The translations under genes were made by a program, and so were the position numbers. Below, in pieces: positions 33,800-42,936 of a DNA stretch of 45,551 bases; the first letter of the stretch is position 1; every line of letters begins with the position of its first letter. The stretch comes from SAR324 cluster bacterium (GTDB lineage: Bacteria; SAR324; NAC60-12): contig JADGAV010000040.1 of NCBI GenBank assembly GCA_015231825.1, positions 1 to 45,551 on the forward strand, given 5' to 3'. Below the pieces are notes generated by a model. The model was not told the origin of the DNA and did no database searches. It was given only the letters and a program-made list of their open reading frames with translations.

Positions 33800-33968
33800 G
33801 CCATAAACATGGGTACAGTTTCATCAGATTTCACACACAAAGTGATACAAAGATTCGCAAAGATCAGCTTTCAGGCCGTTTTGGTAAGAATCTTGTATCT
33901 GCTTTGCTATAGAAAATTCGTCTTGACGATAAGGCGACCATTGCCAATTTATTATTATAAGGTGCGAC

Positions 33969-34805
33969 ATGAAAGTAAAATTCTTTATTTTCCCAATAGT
34001 TCTTGGGCTCTCATTAATGACCATTGGATGTGATACAATTACCGAAGGATTTTCATCACCTCCGAAGAAAGAAGAGACGATGAAACCCAAGCAAGAACCG
34101 GCAGCTGCTCCCATTGAAAAAAAGGCAGATGACGAGACCAAAAAAGCACCCATGGCTTCAGAATCCAAAAGCACAGATATGTCAGGATCCGGCAGCAAAT
34201 CTGCAGCACCAGCACAGCAGCCTGCACAGCAGCCTGCAAAGAAAGAAGCACCTGTTCAGCAAGCGGCTGCAAAACAAGAGCCCATGAAAAAAACGGATTC
34301 TTCCACGATGACACCGGCCCCAGCCCAAAAGCAGACTGCCGCCTCTGTAATGCCGAGCCAGACTCCAAAGAAAGTTCCGCCTATGAGCGTCAAAGAGGCC
34401 CCGAAAAAAATGCCTCAACCGGAACCGGCTCCTAAAGTTGCAGCTCCAAAAAAAGAAGAATCGACACCGATTGCTGAATTGAGAACCATTTATTTTGAAT
34501 TTGATAAAAGCAGTATCCGCAGTCAATTCATCAATGACATCAAGGCGAATTTTGAATGGATCAGACAGAATCCCCATATACGCATTCAATTGGAAGGACA
34601 TGCTGATGAGCGGGGAACCAATGAATACAACCTGGCGCTCGGCGAGCGACGCGGAAATTCAGTTCTGGAATATTTAATGGCACTCGGTGCCAACCCTGAG
34701 CAGTTTTCTGTTATCAGTTTCGGCGAAGAACGTGCCGCAATGCTCAATTGCAGTGATGAAGGATGTTACGAAAAAAACAGACGCGTTGAATTCACCCGCC
34801 TCTAA
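33969..34805 (+). CDS. pal: Peptidoglycan-associated lipoprotein
   Basis: 278 residues. The lipoprotein signal ends at Cys21 (SLMTIGC). A very long linker of about 140 residues rich in Lys, Pro, Ala and Gln (e.g. PAQQPAQQPAKKEAP) precedes the OmpA-like domain (about 170-278). That domain has IYFEFDKSSI, LEGHADERGTNEYNLALGERR and the final NRRVEFTRL, and binds peptidoglycan diaminopimelate. Pal ties the outer membrane to the wall and works with Tol during cell division. The linker is much longer than in enterobacterial Pal. tolQ and tolR follow. Confidence 0.93.
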   Translation: MKVKFFIFPIVLGLSLMTIGCDTITEGFSSPPKKEETMKPKQEPAAAPIEKKADDETKKAPMASESKSTDMSGSGSKSAAPAQQPAQQPAKKEAPVQQAAAKQEPMKKTDSSTMTPAPAQKQTAASVMPSQTPKKVPPMSVKEAPKKMPQPEPAPKVAAPKKEESTPIAELRTIYFEFDKSSIRSQFINDIKANFEWIRQNPHIRIQLEGHADERGTNEYNLALGERRGNSVLEYLMALGANPEQFSVISFGEERAAMLNCSDEGCYEKNRRVEFTRL

Positions 34806-34827
34806 TCCATTCCGCACCGATTGACAA

Positions 34828-34860
34828 ACTTCTCTGAAGTGTTGGCTTCAGAGAAGTCTT
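34828..34860 (+). terminator. Hairpin between pal and tolQ
   Basis: A 12-bp perfect stem, ACTTCTCTGAAG (34828-34839) with CTTCAGAGAAGT (34846-34857), loop TGTTGG, followed by CTTTCTCCC. With a weak T run it may be a partial terminator setting pal above tolQR. Confidence 0.6.
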
Positions 34861-34894
34861 TCTCCCATTTTTCTAATTCCTTCCTTAATCAAAC

Positions 34895-35608
34895 ATGCAA
34901 TCGATTGTCAATTTATTTGACGAAAAAGGAATTGTCGGACTCGTCCTTCAAGGGAGCGGAATCACTTACCTAGTTCTGATCACCCTTCTGCTGATGTCCT
35001 CCCTCTCCTGGGCAATCATCATCCTCAAATGGATTCAGTTTCGACGTATAAGCGGGGAAAACGATGAATTCATCCAAATATTCAACAAAGAAGCGAAGCT
35101 GGATCAAATTTATAACTTGGCTCAACAGTTTCAGCATGCTCCGTTTGCCCGTGTATTTGAAGTATGCTACCGCGAAATCACAAGTTTTCGGGACAAAGTT
35201 AAATCCCAGCAAACCAAATACCGATCTTCCAAAGAAATTCTTGACCGTCTGAATCTCCGGCTTTCAAGAACCTCTGATCAGTGTATCAATCAACAATATG
35301 CCATGCTCAATCACCGACTGAACCCGTTAGCCAGTGTTTCCAGTTCGGCACCCTTCATTGGCCTGTTTGGCACGGTACTGGGAATCATAGATGCATTTCA
35401 AGGAATTGGAGTGAGCGGAGTGACAAGCCTGGCAGTGGTGGCTCCGGGAATCTCGGAAGCCCTGATTGCGACTGCGGCAGGACTTCTCGCTGCAATCCCC
35501 GCTCTGATTGCTTATAACTATTTCCGCAGTGCAGCAAGATCTCAGGGAGAGGCCATGCGTAATTTTTCATTGGAACTGAACAACCGAATGGAATGGGTGG
35601 TGTCATGA
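34895..35608 (+). CDS. tolQ: TolQ, proton-channel subunit of Tol-Pal
   Basis: 237 residues with three membrane helices (about 20-45, 140-165, 180-205). The MotA/TolQ/ExbB domain is shown by ASVSSSAPFIGLFGTVLGIIDAFQGIG and GISEALIATAAGLLAAIPALIAYNYF. With TolR it uses the proton gradient to power the Tol-Pal system at the division site. It ends with an ATGA overlap to tolR. Confidence 0.92.
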   Translation: MQSIVNLFDEKGIVGLVLQGSGITYLVLITLLLMSSLSWAIIILKWIQFRRISGENDEFIQIFNKEAKLDQIYNLAQQFQHAPFARVFEVCYREITSFRDKVKSQQTKYRSSKEILDRLNLRLSRTSDQCINQQYAMLNHRLNPLASVSSSAPFIGLFGTVLGIIDAFQGIGVSGVTSLAVVAPGISEALIATAAGLLAAIPALIAYNYFRSAARSQGEAMRNFSLELNNRMEWVVS

Positions 35609-36039
35609 CGCCAAGTTCATGGGACGATGACGCGATGAGTGATATCAATGTCACTCCCTTTGTCGACGTTCTCCTTGTTTTGTTGGTCATTTTCATGATC
35701 ACCGCACCAATCATCACTCAGATGGTGCAGGTGGATCTTCCCAATGATTCATACAACAAAGATGGGGCTTCTATTGATAAAACTCTGAGGGTAGTAATCG
35801 ACCAGAGCGGTTTGGTTTATGTCAATGACCAGCAAATTGGATCAGAACTCACCGGAGTGAATCTGGCCAAGTTTCAGCAACACGTTCAAAAATGGCTCGA
35901 TACGAAACCACAGTCTCTTTTTGTAGATGTGGCCGCTGACGAAAATGTCAGATATGGCGCAATCGTTCCAGTGATTGTTCGCTTAAAGGAAATGAACGTC
36001 GGTTTGAATTTGATCATTGACCCCAGCCGTGCGCCTTAA
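35605..36039 (+). CDS. tolR: TolR, ExbD/TolR family subunit
   Basis: 144 residues from the ATG at 35605, which overlaps the tolQ stop as ATGA; an ATG at 35593 would add four residues. A single N-terminal membrane helix, SDINVTPFVDVLLVLLVIF, carries the proton-relay Asp. A periplasmic domain follows (LRVVIDQSGLVYVNDQQIG, then FVDVAADENVRYGAIVPVI). Translation is coupled to tolQ. The usual tolA and tolB partners are not in the window. Confidence 0.9.
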   Translation: MTPSSWDDDAMSDINVTPFVDVLLVLLVIFMITAPIITQMVQVDLPNDSYNKDGASIDKTLRVVIDQSGLVYVNDQQIGSELTGVNLAKFQQHVQKWLDTKPQSLFVDVAADENVRYGAIVPVIVRLKEMNVGLNLIIDPSRAP

Positions 36040-36174
36040 ACTTCCTCTTCACGTGAAAATTTCCCCCCAAAGCGGAATATCGATCACCCGATTCTTCTCC
36101 AAAAACATCTTGACAATTTTCAAATAAATCCCCATTCTTAACGGATTTTCCAGCTCCAAAATTCAAAGAGAGAA

Positions 36175-37515
36175 ATGTTCGAAAATTTATCTCAAAAACT
36201 GACCGACTCTTTTAAGAAGCTCCAGGGACGTGGGCGACTGAACGAAGAGAATATCACAACCGCTTTGAATGAAGTGAAGATGGCTTTATTGGAAGCCGAT
36301 GTGAATTTTCGTGTGGTCAAAGCCTTTTTAAAATCCGTCAAAGCCCGTGCCATCGGAGAAGAGCTACAAGGCAGTTTGAGCCCGGGGCAACAGTTCATCA
36401 AAATCGTCAATGATGAACTGGCGCAAATGATGGGAGAAAGCAATGTTTCCCTGGTTTCTGCAGAGAAGCCGCCCACCATCATTATGTTGGTTGGCCTGCA
36501 GGGATCGGGAAAAACTTCGTCCATCGGCAAACTGGCAAAATTCTGCCAAAGCAGCGGCGATCGACCGTACCTCATTCCGGCAGATATTTACCGACCGGCA
36601 GCAATAGACCAGCTGATTGTCCTGGCCAATACTCTGGGACTCCCTTTTTACCCGTCGAGTACCCAGCAAGATCCGGTGGATATCGTCAAAGCCGGATTGG
36701 CAGAAGCGGCAATTCAAGGGTCTAACTACGTATTGATCGACACAGCAGGACGCCTGCACATTGACGATGTCCTGATGGAAGAACTGGAGCGGATCAAAAC
36801 TGCAGTCAATCCACACGAAATCTTTTTTGTAGCTGATGCCATGACCGGTCAGGACGCGGTCAATATGGCCAAATCTTTCAATGATCGGCTGGATGTATCT
36901 GGAATCATTTTAACCAAAATGGATGGAGATGCCCGCGGCGGCGCAGCTCTTTCAATCCGGGCAATTACTCAAAAACCGATCAAGTTCATTACCGTTGGTG
37001 AAAAACTGGAAAATTTGGAACCCTTTTATCCCGACCGAGTTGCTTCGCGAATTTTGGGGATGGGGGATTTAGTTGGGTTGATTGAGAAAGCACAATCGAA
37101 TATCTCAGAAAAAAAAGCCAGGGAACTCGAAGACAAAATCAGGAAAAACGAATTCACACTGGAAGATTTTCAAGCACAGTTAAGGTCCATGCGCCAAATG
37201 GGCTCTTTAAAAGATCTGATGGGCATGCTGCCTGGGATGGACGCATCCATGATGAAAAACACCGATGTCGATGAAAAGCAGCTGGTTCGCACCGATGCCA
37301 TCATCTCTTCTATGACTGCACAGGAACGACAAAACCACCACCTTATCAATGGTTCCCGCCGGGCCCGTATTGCCAAAGGCAGCGGTTCCCATGTGCGAGA
37401 TGTGAATCGTTTGCTCAAACAATTTGCCCAAATGCGCAAAATGATGAACAAATTGTCAAAAACAAGCAACCCGCGTAAAGCAATGCAAATGATGCAGAAT
37501 TTAATGCCTCATTAA
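36175..37515 (+). CDS. ffh: Signal recognition particle protein Ffh
   Basis: 446 residues. N domain, then the SRP GTPase with GLQGSGKTSSIGKLA (G1), DTAGRLHIDD, TKMDGDARGGAALS and a C-terminal methionine-rich M domain (QMRKMMNKL, AMQMMQNLM) that binds signal peptides and 4.5S RNA. It directs nascent membrane proteins to FtsY and SecYEG. It heads the ffh-rpsP-rimM-trmD-rplS-rnhB-yraN-rpsT run, with rpsP following after 28 bases. A perfect TTGACA lies at 36110-36115 upstream, but I found no good -10. Confidence 0.96.
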   Translation: MFENLSQKLTDSFKKLQGRGRLNEENITTALNEVKMALLEADVNFRVVKAFLKSVKARAIGEELQGSLSPGQQFIKIVNDELAQMMGESNVSLVSAEKPPTIIMLVGLQGSGKTSSIGKLAKFCQSSGDRPYLIPADIYRPAAIDQLIVLANTLGLPFYPSSTQQDPVDIVKAGLAEAAIQGSNYVLIDTAGRLHIDDVLMEELERIKTAVNPHEIFFVADAMTGQDAVNMAKSFNDRLDVSGIILTKMDGDARGGAALSIRAITQKPIKFITVGEKLENLEPFYPDRVASRILGMGDLVGLIEKAQSNISEKKARELEDKIRKNEFTLEDFQAQLRSMRQMGSLKDLMGMLPGMDASMMKNTDVDEKQLVRTDAIISSMTAQERQNHHLINGSRRARIAKGSGSHVRDVNRLLKQFAQMRKMMNKLSKTSNPRKAMQMMQNLMPH

Positions 37516-37543
37516 CTATTAACCTCAAATTTAAGAGAATGCT

Positions 37544-37804
37544 GTGGTAAAAATCCGGTTAGCCCGAGGCGGGGCTAAAAAGAAACCTTATTATCGTATC
37601 ATCGTTGCCGATGCCCGTTCCAAACGTGACGGACGTCACATAGAGCGAATCGGATCCTATGATCCAATGGTGAAAGAAAACAAAGTGACCTTGGATCTGG
37701 AACGTGTCAAATACTGGATTTCTGTCGGTGCACAACCAACAGACCGTGTACAAAAGCTGATTAAAAATGCCGAAGGAGCCCAAGCTGCGCAAGCAGAAGC
37801 GTAG
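37544..37804 (+). CDS. rpsP: Ribosomal protein bS16
   Basis: 86 residues, the standard size. The S16 pattern is VKIRLARGGAKKKPYYRIIV followed by ADARSKRDGRHIERIGSYDP. The start is GTG (37544). Component of the 30S subunit. The last 38 bases overlap the start assigned to rimM. Confidence 0.96.
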   Translation: MVKIRLARGGAKKKPYYRIIVADARSKRDGRHIERIGSYDPMVKENKVTLDLERVKYWISVGAQPTDRVQKLIKNAEGAQAAQAEA

Positions 37805-38336
37805 GTCCTCAAAGTCCAACAGGGACTATGAAGATTTGACATGGATTGGCACGATCAGCAACGCACATGGAATCCAGGGGGAGCTCAGGATCTACCCGCT
37901 CACTGATACCCCAGAATATTATTTAGATACAAAACAGTTTTTTATTGAAAAAGGGGAACAGCTGCTTCCTGTCGTGGTCCAAAAGCTGCGCTTCCATAAA
38001 AACCAATGGGTTGCTAAATTTGAATCCATTGATGACCGTGACCAGGCGGAATCATATATTCAGTATCGGGTCCTGATTGAGGACTCTTTGCTGCGCCCTT
38101 TGGATGAAAATGAATATTTTCTTCATGAATTGATTGGATGTCAGATAGAAGACTTGAACGGCAACAATTTGGGTGAAGTGATCGATGTCATGCAAACTGG
38201 TGCAAACGATGTTTATACGGTTGCAAGTGGGAATCAGAATTTCCTGGTCCCCGCCATTCCGCAAATTGTTAAGGAGGTGGATCTGCCGCAAAAAAAAATT
38301 CGAATAGATCCGATTCCGGGACTGATGGAAGAGTAA
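37767..38336 (+). CDS. rimM: Ribosome maturation factor RimM
   Basis: 189 residues. The RimM N domain (WIGTISNAHGIQGELRIYPLTDTPE) is followed by a PRC barrel (EYFLHELIGCQIEDLNGNNLGEVIDV, then PAIPQIVKEVDLPQKKI). It helps mature the 30S subunit head by binding S19. The ATG at 37767 overlaps rpsP by 38 bases and gives a basic 22-residue tail; a TTG at 37836 right before the domain is an alternative start. The KH-domain gene often found between rpsP and rimM is absent. Confidence 0.93.
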   Translation: MPKEPKLRKQKRRSSKSNRDYEDLTWIGTISNAHGIQGELRIYPLTDTPEYYLDTKQFFIEKGEQLLPVVVQKLRFHKNQWVAKFESIDDRDQAESYIQYRVLIEDSLLRPLDENEYFLHELIGCQIEDLNGNNLGEVIDVMQTGANDVYTVASGNQNFLVPAIPQIVKEVDLPQKKIRIDPIPGLMEE

Positions 38337-38345
38337 ACGAGTCTG

Positions 38346-39038
38346 ATGCAGTTTGAGATTTTGACGCTATTTCCAGAAATTTTTTCTTCATTTTTAGGAG
38401 AAAGCCTGATCAAACGCGCACTCGACGAAAAACACATTCACGTCAACCTGTACAATTTTCGCCAGCACGGGACCGGGAAGCATCTTCGAGTGGATGACGC
38501 CCCTTATGGTGGAGGCCCCGGGATGGTTCTTCAGGTGGAACCAATCTATCAGGCATTGAAGGCACGGGAGTTACATTATCGTGCACAGAATCAAAAAATT
38601 CATCGAATATTGCTCTCCCCTCAAGGAGAACCTTTCAAGCAGAAAAAAGCAAAAGAACTGAGCCAATCCGACGAAGTTTTGCTTTTCATCTGCGGGCGCT
38701 ATGAGGGGTTTGATGAAAGGATTCGCCTCTATGTTGACGAGGAAATTTCCGGTGGTGATTTTGTTTGCCTTGGTGGAGAAGTGATCGCAATGATGATGAT
38801 TGAAACCATCAGCCGGTTGATTCCTGGAGTCCTTGGAAATCAGGAATCATCCGAGGTAGAATCTTTTGCACAAGGGATGCTGGAATACCCACAGTACACT
38901 CGTCCCAGTGTTTTTAAAAATGCCAAAATTCCAGAAATTCTGGTTTCTGGAAACCATCAGCAAATCGAATTCTGGCGTCGGGATGAAGCAGAAAAGCGCA
39001 CGAATAAGCGACGGCCGGACTTGAATAAAAATTATTAA
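38346..39038 (+). CDS. trmD: tRNA (guanine37-N1)-methyltransferase
   Basis: 230 residues, a trefoil-knot SPOUT enzyme. Its marks are FEILTLFPEIF, DDAPYGGGPGMVLQVEPI, LLFICGRYEGFDERI and SGGDFVCLGGEVIAMMMIE, which hold the SAM-binding knot and the catalytic Asp/Arg. It methylates G37 of tRNAs to prevent frameshifting. It begins nine bases after rimM. Confidence 0.95.
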   Translation: MQFEILTLFPEIFSSFLGESLIKRALDEKHIHVNLYNFRQHGTGKHLRVDDAPYGGGPGMVLQVEPIYQALKARELHYRAQNQKIHRILLSPQGEPFKQKKAKELSQSDEVLLFICGRYEGFDERIRLYVDEEISGGDFVCLGGEVIAMMMIETISRLIPGVLGNQESSEVESFAQGMLEYPQYTRPSVFKNAKIPEILVSGNHQQIEFWRRDEAEKRTNKRRPDLNKNY

Positions 39039-39054
39039 GCTGCAGGGATTAAAA

Positions 39055-39090
39055 GGGTCTGGCTGTCCGATGGAGCCTATAGCCAGAACC
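39055..39090 (+). promoter_or_regulatory. Hairpin in the rplS leader
   Basis: GGGTCTGGCT (39055-39064) pairs with AGCCAGAACC (39081-39090), one mismatch in ten, with a 16-base loop. It lies between trmD and rplS. It may be an L19-type autoregulatory leader by position only; I cannot match it to the known Rfam L19 leader. Confidence 0.35.
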
Positions 39091-39141
39091 AGGAATAGTT
39101 GCTGCAACAAATTTAATCAACCTTTTTTGGAGAATACTCTC

Positions 39142-39510
39142 ATGGGTTCACTAATGGAATTGGTGGAAAATTCGCAATTGCGCGAAGATATTCCCGAGTT
39201 TCGTCCAGGCAGCAGTGTCCGGGTCAACTATCGTATTATCGAAGGCGAGAAAGAGCGTATTCAAGCCTTTGAAGGCGTCGTGATCCGGAAACATCTGGGA
39301 GACCGAAACAACAAAGCCTCTTTCACCGTGCGGAAAGTGACACAAGGACATGGAGTGGAACGAATTTTTCCATTGCATTCCCCCCGTATTGAAAGCATCA
39401 AAGTGCTGAAAGTCGGGGTGGTTCGACGCGCCAAACTGTATTATCTGCGGCAACGCCGCGGGAAGGCAGCACGAATTGCCGAAAAAATCACCTACCGTCC
39501 CAAGTCTTGA
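39142..39510 (+). CDS. rplS: Ribosomal protein bL19
   Basis: 122 residues from the ATG at 39142, where GGAGA lies nine bases upstream; the frame is open to 39070 but the family start is here (LMELVENSQLREDIPEFRPG). RIQAFEGVVIRKH and VERIFPLHSPRIESIKV are diagnostic, and it ends RRGKAARIAEKI. It sits at the 30S-50S interface. The last 35 bases overlap rnhB. Confidence 0.95.
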   Translation: MGSLMELVENSQLREDIPEFRPGSSVRVNYRIIEGEKERIQAFEGVVIRKHLGDRNNKASFTVRKVTQGHGVERIFPLHSPRIESIKVLKVGVVRRAKLYYLRQRRGKAARIAEKITYRPKS

Positions 39511-40123
39511 ACTGGAAGAACAAGCTTGGGGAGAAGGATATAAAAATGTGGCTGGTGTTGATGAAGCCGGGAGAGGGCCTCTTGCCGGGCCCGTGATTGC
39601 CGCAGCGGTCATATTGGGAGATCAATGGGATGAGGGCCACCCGGTCAACGATTCAAAGAAATTGTCAGCAGAACAACGAGAAAATTTATTTGATATCATC
39701 CGACAGCAGGCGAAGGCCTATCGAATCGTAGCGGTTTCGCCGAAACTGGTGGACCAGCTGAACATTTTACAGGCAACCCTGTTGGGGATGAAACGGACGA
39801 TAGAAGAATTGAAAGTCCGGCCAGACTTTGTGCTTGTAGACGGCAACAAATTTCCGCCCGTCAATGTTGACGGGAAGTTTGTGATCAAAGGCGATGCCCG
39901 TTCAAAAAGTATTGCCGCCGCTTCAATCCTGGCAAAAGTGGCAAGAGATCGAGTCATGAAAGGCTTTAGCAGAATTTATCCTCTCTGGGGATTTGAACAG
40001 CATAAAGGCTACCCGACTCTAAAGCACCGGCAAGCGATTGAACAATACGGACTTTGTTCTATTCATCGGCAGTCTTTTCAATGTCGTCCTCAAGCGGCGG
40101 CAGAACAACTGAATCTCTTTTAG
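39476..40123 (+). CDS. rnhB: Ribonuclease HII
   Basis: 215 residues from a TTG start (39476) that overlaps rplS by 35 bases; no ATG is available before the domain. The catalytic acids are Asp29 and Glu30 in GVDEAGRGPLAGPV, with DSKKLS, the DGNKFPP region and GDARSKSIAAASILAKVARD. It removes RNA from RNA-DNA hybrids and single ribonucleotides from DNA. Translation is likely coupled to rplS. Confidence 0.92.
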   Translation: MPKKSPTVPSLELEEQAWGEGYKNVAGVDEAGRGPLAGPVIAAAVILGDQWDEGHPVNDSKKLSAEQRENLFDIIRQQAKAYRIVAVSPKLVDQLNILQATLLGMKRTIEELKVRPDFVLVDGNKFPPVNVDGKFVIKGDARSKSIAAASILAKVARDRVMKGFSRIYPLWGFEQHKGYPTLKHRQAIEQYGLCSIHRQSFQCRPQAAAEQLNLF

Positions 40124-40133
40124 CAATGTCTCC

Positions 40134-40493
40134 ATGACCAAAGCCCGTCTGCAGACAGGGCAAACGGGTGAACAACTCGCGTGCGAGTTTCTGGAAAAAC
40201 TTCAGTATCGCCTGTTAGAACGAAATTTTCGTTGCCCGTTAGGAGAGATTGATATCATTGCCCATCAGGGTGAATATTTGGTTTTTTGCGAAGTGAAGAC
40301 AAGAAAAGGGGCGGGGGCAATTCATCCAACCGCAGCCATCACTCCAAAAAAAATCAGAAAACTTCGTCAACTTGGATTATTTTATATCCAACAAAAAAGC
40401 CTGCATCAATGGCAGCCCCGGTTTGACGTGATTGCAATTCAGTTGCAGCACAATAAATCTCCGGAGATTGAACATTTTATTAATGCTTTATAA
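40134..40493 (+). CDS. YraN-family (UPF0102) nuclease-like protein
   Basis: 119 residues. The restriction-endonuclease-like core LGEIDIIAHQGEYLVFCEVKTRKG gives the Glu-Asp-ExK residues of the PD-(D/E)XK fold. N-terminal GEQLACEFLEKLQYRLLERNFR is typical. The function is unproven, though the position after rnhB is conserved across many bacteria. It follows rnhB by ten bases and precedes rpsT by nine. Confidence 0.9.
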   Translation: MTKARLQTGQTGEQLACEFLEKLQYRLLERNFRCPLGEIDIIAHQGEYLVFCEVKTRKGAGAIHPTAAITPKKIRKLRQLGLFYIQQKSLHQWQPRFDVIAIQLQHNKSPEIEHFINAL

Positions 40494-40502
40494 GGAAAAA
40501 GA

Positions 40503-40769
40503 ATGGCTCATCACAAATCCGCGTTAAAAAGAATTCGTCAGACAGTCAAGCAAAACCTGCGCAACCGCCCGCTGCGTACCAACTTGAGAACAGCAATCAA
40601 ACGGTTTCGCGAACTTCTGGAAACGGGAGAAACCGAACAGATCAAAAGCGGTTACGTCAAGGTTCAGCAAACGATAGACAAGGCAGTAAGCAAGGGAATT
40701 CTGCACGCTAAAACAGGAGCACGCCAGAAATCTCGTTTAATGCAGGCTGCAAATAAAAAACTCGCATAA
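40503..40769 (+). CDS. rpsT: Ribosomal protein bS20
   Basis: 88 residues, with the basic family pattern HHKSALKRIRQTVKQNLRNR and GILHAKTGARQKSRLM. Binds 16S rRNA in the 30S subunit. It begins nine bases after the YraN gene and ends the ribosomal run; 289 bases separate it from htpG. Confidence 0.95.
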   Translation: MAHHKSALKRIRQTVKQNLRNRPLRTNLRTAIKRFRELLETGETEQIKSGYVKVQQTIDKAVSKGILHAKTGARQKSRLMQAANKKLA

Positions 40770-40912
40770 GTTGTTTCTCAGCAATTTCCTGGAGGGGATA
40801 CAATCCTCTCTTCTTTTCCTTTTTCGGGCGACAATAAATTTGCTTCGCTTTCCGTGATGATCAATTGACGTCGCCAGATCTTCTGTTCCCTCCCCATCGA
40901 AATGGATCCGAA

Positions 40913-40941
40913 TTGGATCCTCAAATGGAATTCAGTATAAA
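40913..40941 (+). promoter_or_regulatory. Candidate htpG promoter
   Basis: -35 TTGGAT (40913-40918), 17-bp spacer, -10 TATAAA (40936-40941, 5 of 6). Two TGGATCC units 11 bp apart (40903-40909, 40914-40920) overlap the -35. The leader would be about 110 bases. No CIRCE element or full heat-shock sigma promoter was found. Confidence 0.4.
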
Positions 40942-41058
40942 ATGAAGACGAAAATGGACTTTTAAAATTTTTTAGACACCGCGACTTATTCGCTAAAAGA
41001 GATGAATTGCAAAATTTGATTCTCACAACATCAATAGAAAAAGATAGGAGTTAGGCAT

Positions 41059-42924
41059 ATGAGTGAAAATAAAGAAATCCATGAATATCAGGCGGAGATG
41101 CAAAAGGTGCTCGATATTCTCGTGCATTCTTTATATACGGAACGGGAAATTTTTCTGAGAGAACTGATTTCTAATGCATCCGATGCCTTGAGCAAAATCC
41201 AGTTCACAACACTCACCAACCCAAATATTTTAGACAAAGATGTCCCGCTGGAAGTCAAAGTTTCCTTCAATGAGGAGGAAAAAACAATCTCGATTGAAGA
41301 TTCCGGAATCGGCATGAACAAAGAAGATATTATTGGAAATATCGGAAAAATCGCCAGTTCAGGGACGCTCAAGTTCATCAAATCACTGGATCAGAAAGAA
41401 AAAGTGGACAATTTGATCGGACAGTTTGGTGTAGGATTTTATTCAGTTTTCATGGTGGCCAAGAAAGTCGTACTAGAAACAAGATCCTTTGATCTGGAAG
41501 GTCAGGGATGGGAATGGAGTTCGGAAGGTACAGGAAAGTATGAGCTTCAGCCCATTGAAAAAACCTCTCGGGGCACTAAAATTACTGTTTATTTGAAAGA
41601 AGATGCAGAAGATTTCTGTGCCGAGTACCGTTTGGAGACGATTATAAAAAAATATTCTGACTACGTGCCTTTTCCGGTCATCCTGAAAGATAAAACCGTC
41701 AATCAGGTCAAAGCTCTCTGGACTTTATCAAAAAGTGAAACAACAAAGGAAGATTACGAGAAGTTTTATAAACAGCTCACTCATGATTATAAAGCACCAT
41801 TTCACTATCAGCATTTGTCCATCGATGCACCCATACAGTATTTTTCACTCCTGTTTCTTCCTGAGGAAATTGGCAATGAAGTCCTCTATGCCAGGGAAAG
41901 CACGGGAATCAGTTTGTATGCCCAGCGAATATTTATTCAAAATGAAAATAAAAATCTCCTTCCTTCGTACTTCCGTTTTGTGCGGGGGGTGGTAGATTCT
42001 GAAGATCTGCCCCTCAATGTTTCCAGGGAAAATATCCAGCACAATGCACTCTTGGAAAAAATTAAAAAAAGCCTGGTTTCCCGCCTTTTGAAAGAATTCC
42101 AAAATATTTCCGAGACGGATGTCGAAAAGTATCAGCAAATCTGGAAAAAATACGGAATCTTTCTCAAAGAAGGGGTCAGTTCCGATTTTCCAAATCGCCA
42201 AAAACTGCTCGAACTGCTGCGTTTCAACTCTTCAACCCTTGATGATGCAGATCAAGTCACTTCCCTGAAAGATGTCGTCAGTCGAATGAGAGAGGAGCAA
42301 AAAGAGATTTACTATGCAATTGGCCCTTCTCGCGAAGCGATTCTGCACAATCCCAACCTGGAATATTTTAAAGAAAACGGACTGGAAGTTCTTTACCTAT
42401 ATGAACATGTTGATGATTTTTTGATGATGGATCTGAGAGAATATGACGGCAAACCGCTCAAAAGTATTTCTCAGGCTGACATCGACATCGACGATAAAAA
42501 GGAAGACTCAAAAGAAGCTTTGCCGAAGGCGGAGAGCAAGACTGTTATCGGATACATCAAAGAACAATTGGGCGACAAAGTGGCTGACGTGGTTGAATCC
42601 AAAAGATTGGTCGGCAGTCCCTGTACCTTGATGAATGCCAAAGACGGGATGAGTTCTCACATGGAAAAGATGATGAAGGCAGTCAATAAAGATTTTGAAA
42701 TTTCTAAGAGAACTTTGGAAATCAACACCAGCCATGTCATGATTAAAAATATGGCTGATTTGTTGAAAAAAGACAAAAACTCCCCTTTCTTAAAAGATTA
42801 TGTTGAACAACTTTTCAACAATGCCCTTTTAGTTGAGGGACTGTTGGACAATCCTCTGGAACTTCTTCCTCGGATGTACCGTTTTATGGAAGATGCTTCC
42901 AAATTTCACCTGGACCAGCCGTGA
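41059..42924 (+). CDS. htpG: Chaperone HtpG (Hsp90)
   Basis: 621 residues, full length. ATP-binding domain with ELISNASDALSKIQF, EDSGIGMNKEDI, GTLKFIKSL and IGQFGVGFYSVFMV; the middle domain has LFLPEEIGNEV and LPLNVSRENIQHN; and the C-terminal dimerisation domain is complete. It refolds client proteins in the cytoplasm. GATAGGAG lies before the ATG. lon follows on the same strand after 157 bases. Confidence 0.96.
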   Translation: MSENKEIHEYQAEMQKVLDILVHSLYTEREIFLRELISNASDALSKIQFTTLTNPNILDKDVPLEVKVSFNEEEKTISIEDSGIGMNKEDIIGNIGKIASSGTLKFIKSLDQKEKVDNLIGQFGVGFYSVFMVAKKVVLETRSFDLEGQGWEWSSEGTGKYELQPIEKTSRGTKITVYLKEDAEDFCAEYRLETIIKKYSDYVPFPVILKDKTVNQVKALWTLSKSETTKEDYEKFYKQLTHDYKAPFHYQHLSIDAPIQYFSLLFLPEEIGNEVLYARESTGISLYAQRIFIQNENKNLLPSYFRFVRGVVDSEDLPLNVSRENIQHNALLEKIKKSLVSRLLKEFQNISETDVEKYQQIWKKYGIFLKEGVSSDFPNRQKLLELLRFNSSTLDDADQVTSLKDVVSRMREEQKEIYYAIGPSREAILHNPNLEYFKENGLEVLYLYEHVDDFLMMDLREYDGKPLKSISQADIDIDDKKEDSKEALPKAESKTVIGYIKEQLGDKVADVVESKRLVGSPCTLMNAKDGMSSHMEKMMKAVNKDFEISKRTLEINTSHVMIKNMADLLKKDKNSPFLKDYVEQLFNNALLVEGLLDNPLELLPRMYRFMEDASKFHLDQP

Positions 42925-42936
42925 TCAATCCTCCCC

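Noticed and set aside
40892..40897. CCCCAT, like the -10 of a heat-shock sigma promoter, upstream of htpG
   Set aside because: No CTTGAAA-like -35 lies 13-15 bases upstream, so it is probably chance.
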